Assembly (NCBI GenBank): GCA_028709355.1
Contig: JAQVXF010000003.1
Location: 1-24,484 of the forward strand
DNA length: 24,484 nucleotides
Direction: 5' to 3'
DNA from: Syntrophomonas sp.
GTDB lineage: Bacteria > Bacillota > Syntrophomonadia > Syntrophomonadales > Syntrophomonadaceae
Part shown: positions 23,539 to 24,484 of the stretch, in pieces
Position numbering within the stretch: the first letter of the stretch is position 1
How the letters are laid out: each line of letters begins with the position of its first letter
Program-made: the position numbers and the translations under genes
The notes under the pieces: generated by a model
What the model was told of the DNA's origin: nothing
Databases searched by the model: none
The model's input: the letters and a program-made list of their open reading frames with translations, nothing else

Positions 23539-24189
23539 ATGAAGTATCGGCAACAACGGGAAGATATCCTTAGAGCCGCGCAGACTATGGCCAGAGCCCA
23601 GATGGTGGTAGGGACCTGGGGCAACGTGAGTGCCCGGGTGCCTGATCAACCCTATCTGCTCATCACCCCCAGCGGGATGAAGTACGAGACTATGAGTGTT
23701 GATGACATGGTAATGGTGGACTGGTCAGGAACTGTTATCGAGGGGAAATGGAAGCCATCGGTGGAGACCCCCACCCATGCCAGCATTTATGAGCACCGCC
23801 CCGACGTTCAGGCCATAGTCCATGTCCACAGTCCCCACCTGACCGCTTTCGCCGTGGCGCGGATACCAGTCCCGGTGATCCTGGAGGAGACTGCCCAGGT
23901 TATCGGCCATGAGATCCAGACGGCCCCCTATGCTATCTGCGGTACCGGAAAACTCGCCAACAGTGTGGTACAGACCCTGGGAGCGGGGGCAGCAGTATTA
24001 TTGGCCAATCATGGCATGGTGGGAGTGGGTAAAAATATGGACGATGCCATGCGGGTCTGTATAATCGCAGAAGAGACCGCGCGCATCACCCTGCTGGCCA
24101 AGAGCCTGGGGCAAGTCCATTCTCTGTCCCCTGATGAGGTAGAGAAGTTGCACCGAGGTTTTGCCCGCTATGGCCAGAAGAAAGAGTAA
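23539..24189 (+). CDS. Class II aldolase, FucA-like (probable 5-methylthioribulose/5-deoxyribulose 1-phosphate aldolase)
   Basis: A 216-residue protein of the class II aldolase/adducin family. Zinc ligands and the catalytic acid align with E. coli L-fuculose 1-phosphate aldolase at a constant offset of three: E76 (SVETPTH), H95 and H97 (VHVHSPH), H158 (LANHGMVGVG), for FucA E73, H92, H94 and H155. GTWGNVSAR and LITPSGMKYE bind the phosphate. The sequence is closer to FucA than to the MtnB dehydratase. Next to mtnP and mtnA this points to a DHAP-shunt aldolase giving DHAP plus (methylthio)acetaldehyde or acetaldehyde. The ATG at 23539 is preferred, with AAGGGGAG 8 bases before; a GTG at 23530 overlaps mtnA. 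Substrate is inferred. Confidence 0.82.
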   Translation: MKYRQQREDILRAAQTMARAQMVVGTWGNVSARVPDQPYLLITPSGMKYETMSVDDMVMVDWSGTVIEGKWKPSVETPTHASIYEHRPDVQAIVHVHSPHLTAFAVARIPVPVILEETAQVIGHEIQTAPYAICGTGKLANSVVQTLGAGAAVLLANHGMVGVGKNMDDAMRVCIIAEETARITLLAKSLGQVHSLSPDEVEKLHRGFARYGQKKE

Positions 24190-24238
24190 CCGGGTGGGCT
24201 CAACTGCGGGTGGTTCCTATTGAGCAGGAGGTGTCTAA

Positions 24239-24484
24239 ATGAAGTTGTTGATCAAAGATATCAGTATCGTTCCCATGACTGCCGAAAATCATATCATAGC
24301 CAACGGCTATCTGGAGATAAAAGACAGTTACATCCAGGCGGTGGCCGGTGGTGAGCCCCCGGTTGGTCAATATGACCACATTGTCGACGGCACCGATCTG
24401 GTGGCCCTGCCCGGTTTCATAAATAGCCACACCCTCGCGGCAATGACTCTGTTGCGCGGATATGCCGACGACATGCCCTTGATG
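24239..24484 (+). CDS. mtaD: MtaD-like amidohydrolase, N-terminal part, cut by the window end
   Basis: The first 82 residues of an amidohydrolase resembling 5'-methylthioadenosine/S-adenosylhomocysteine deaminase. The start is ATG 24239, with AGGAGGT 6 bases before. ALPGFINSH and AAMTLLRGYADDMPLM are close to the MtaD pattern. The metal-binding HxH of the family, normally in NTHTHAAM, reads H64-T65-L66: the second His is Leu (codon CTC at 24434-24436). That would weaken metal binding. MtaD would turn methylthioadenosine into methylthioinosine, matching the PNP-like base site of the mtnP product. The other metal ligands lie beyond the window, so activity cannot be judged. Confidence 0.8.
   Translation, partial: MKLLIKDISIVPMTAENHIIANGYLEIKDSYIQAVAGGEPPVGQYDHIVDGTDLVALPGFINSHTLAAMTLLRGYADDMPLM

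Overview
The window looks like chromosomal housekeeping DNA from a low-GC-lineage Gram-positive anaerobe (Firmicutes, Clostridia type). The order rpmB / asp23-fakA-recG-rsmD ... yceD-rpmF-plsX-rnc-smc-ftsY is the classic Firmicute ribosomal/cell-cycle neighbourhood. Strong AGGAGG ribosome sites, frequent TTG and GTG starts and zinc-ribbon forms of L28 and L32 fit this. By eye the base composition is moderate (about 50% GC). A Syntrophomonas-like fermenter or syntroph is a reasonable guess, but it is not proven by the sequence.

Layout. 1-66: 3' end of a tRNA (probably Leu) and its terminator. 128-1354: an apparently complete IS3-family (IS407-group) insertion sequence whose transposase is made by programmed -1 frameshifting. 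1491-2402: hslO (redox chaperone Hsp33). 2443-2631 on the minus strand: rpmB, divergent from the run asp23, fakA-like, recG, rsmD and a small coiled-coil protein (2757-7997). 7998-8331: a gap without a convincing gene but with inverted repeats and a possible tiny antisense membrane protein. 8332-9126: patatin-like phospholipase, convergent with tmcAL (9141-10394, minus). 10519-12772: pta and ackA, the acetate-forming, ATP-yielding pair, closed by a strong terminator. 12885-13716: consensus promoter, DUF177/yceD, rpmF, terminator. 13842-21685: plsX, rnc, an Elp3-like radical SAM protein, smc and ftsY. 21708-24484: mtnP, mtnA, a FucA-type class II aldolase and the start of an MtaD-like amidohydrolase, tightly packed.

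How the genes work together. The centre couples acetyl-CoA to acetate and ATP (Pta-AckA), and its divergent neighbour TmcAL uses acetate and ATP to modify elongator tRNA-Met. The plsX-to-ftsY block joins phospholipid synthesis, RNA processing, chromosome organisation and membrane-protein targeting. The last four genes form a plausible oxygen-independent route for 5'-methylthioadenosine and perhaps 5'-deoxyadenosine: deamination, phosphorolysis, isomerisation, then aldol cleavage to dihydroxyacetone phosphate plus an aldehyde. This replaces the oxygen-requiring methionine salvage steps.

The most notable oddities are these. FtsY has four spaced copies of an amphipathic basic motif in its acidic N-terminal region. 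The MtaD-like protein has Leu where the second His of its metal-binding HxH motif should be. The IS frameshift site has a 9-bp stem 8 nt downstream. The usual coaD and fab genes are missing from their common positions.
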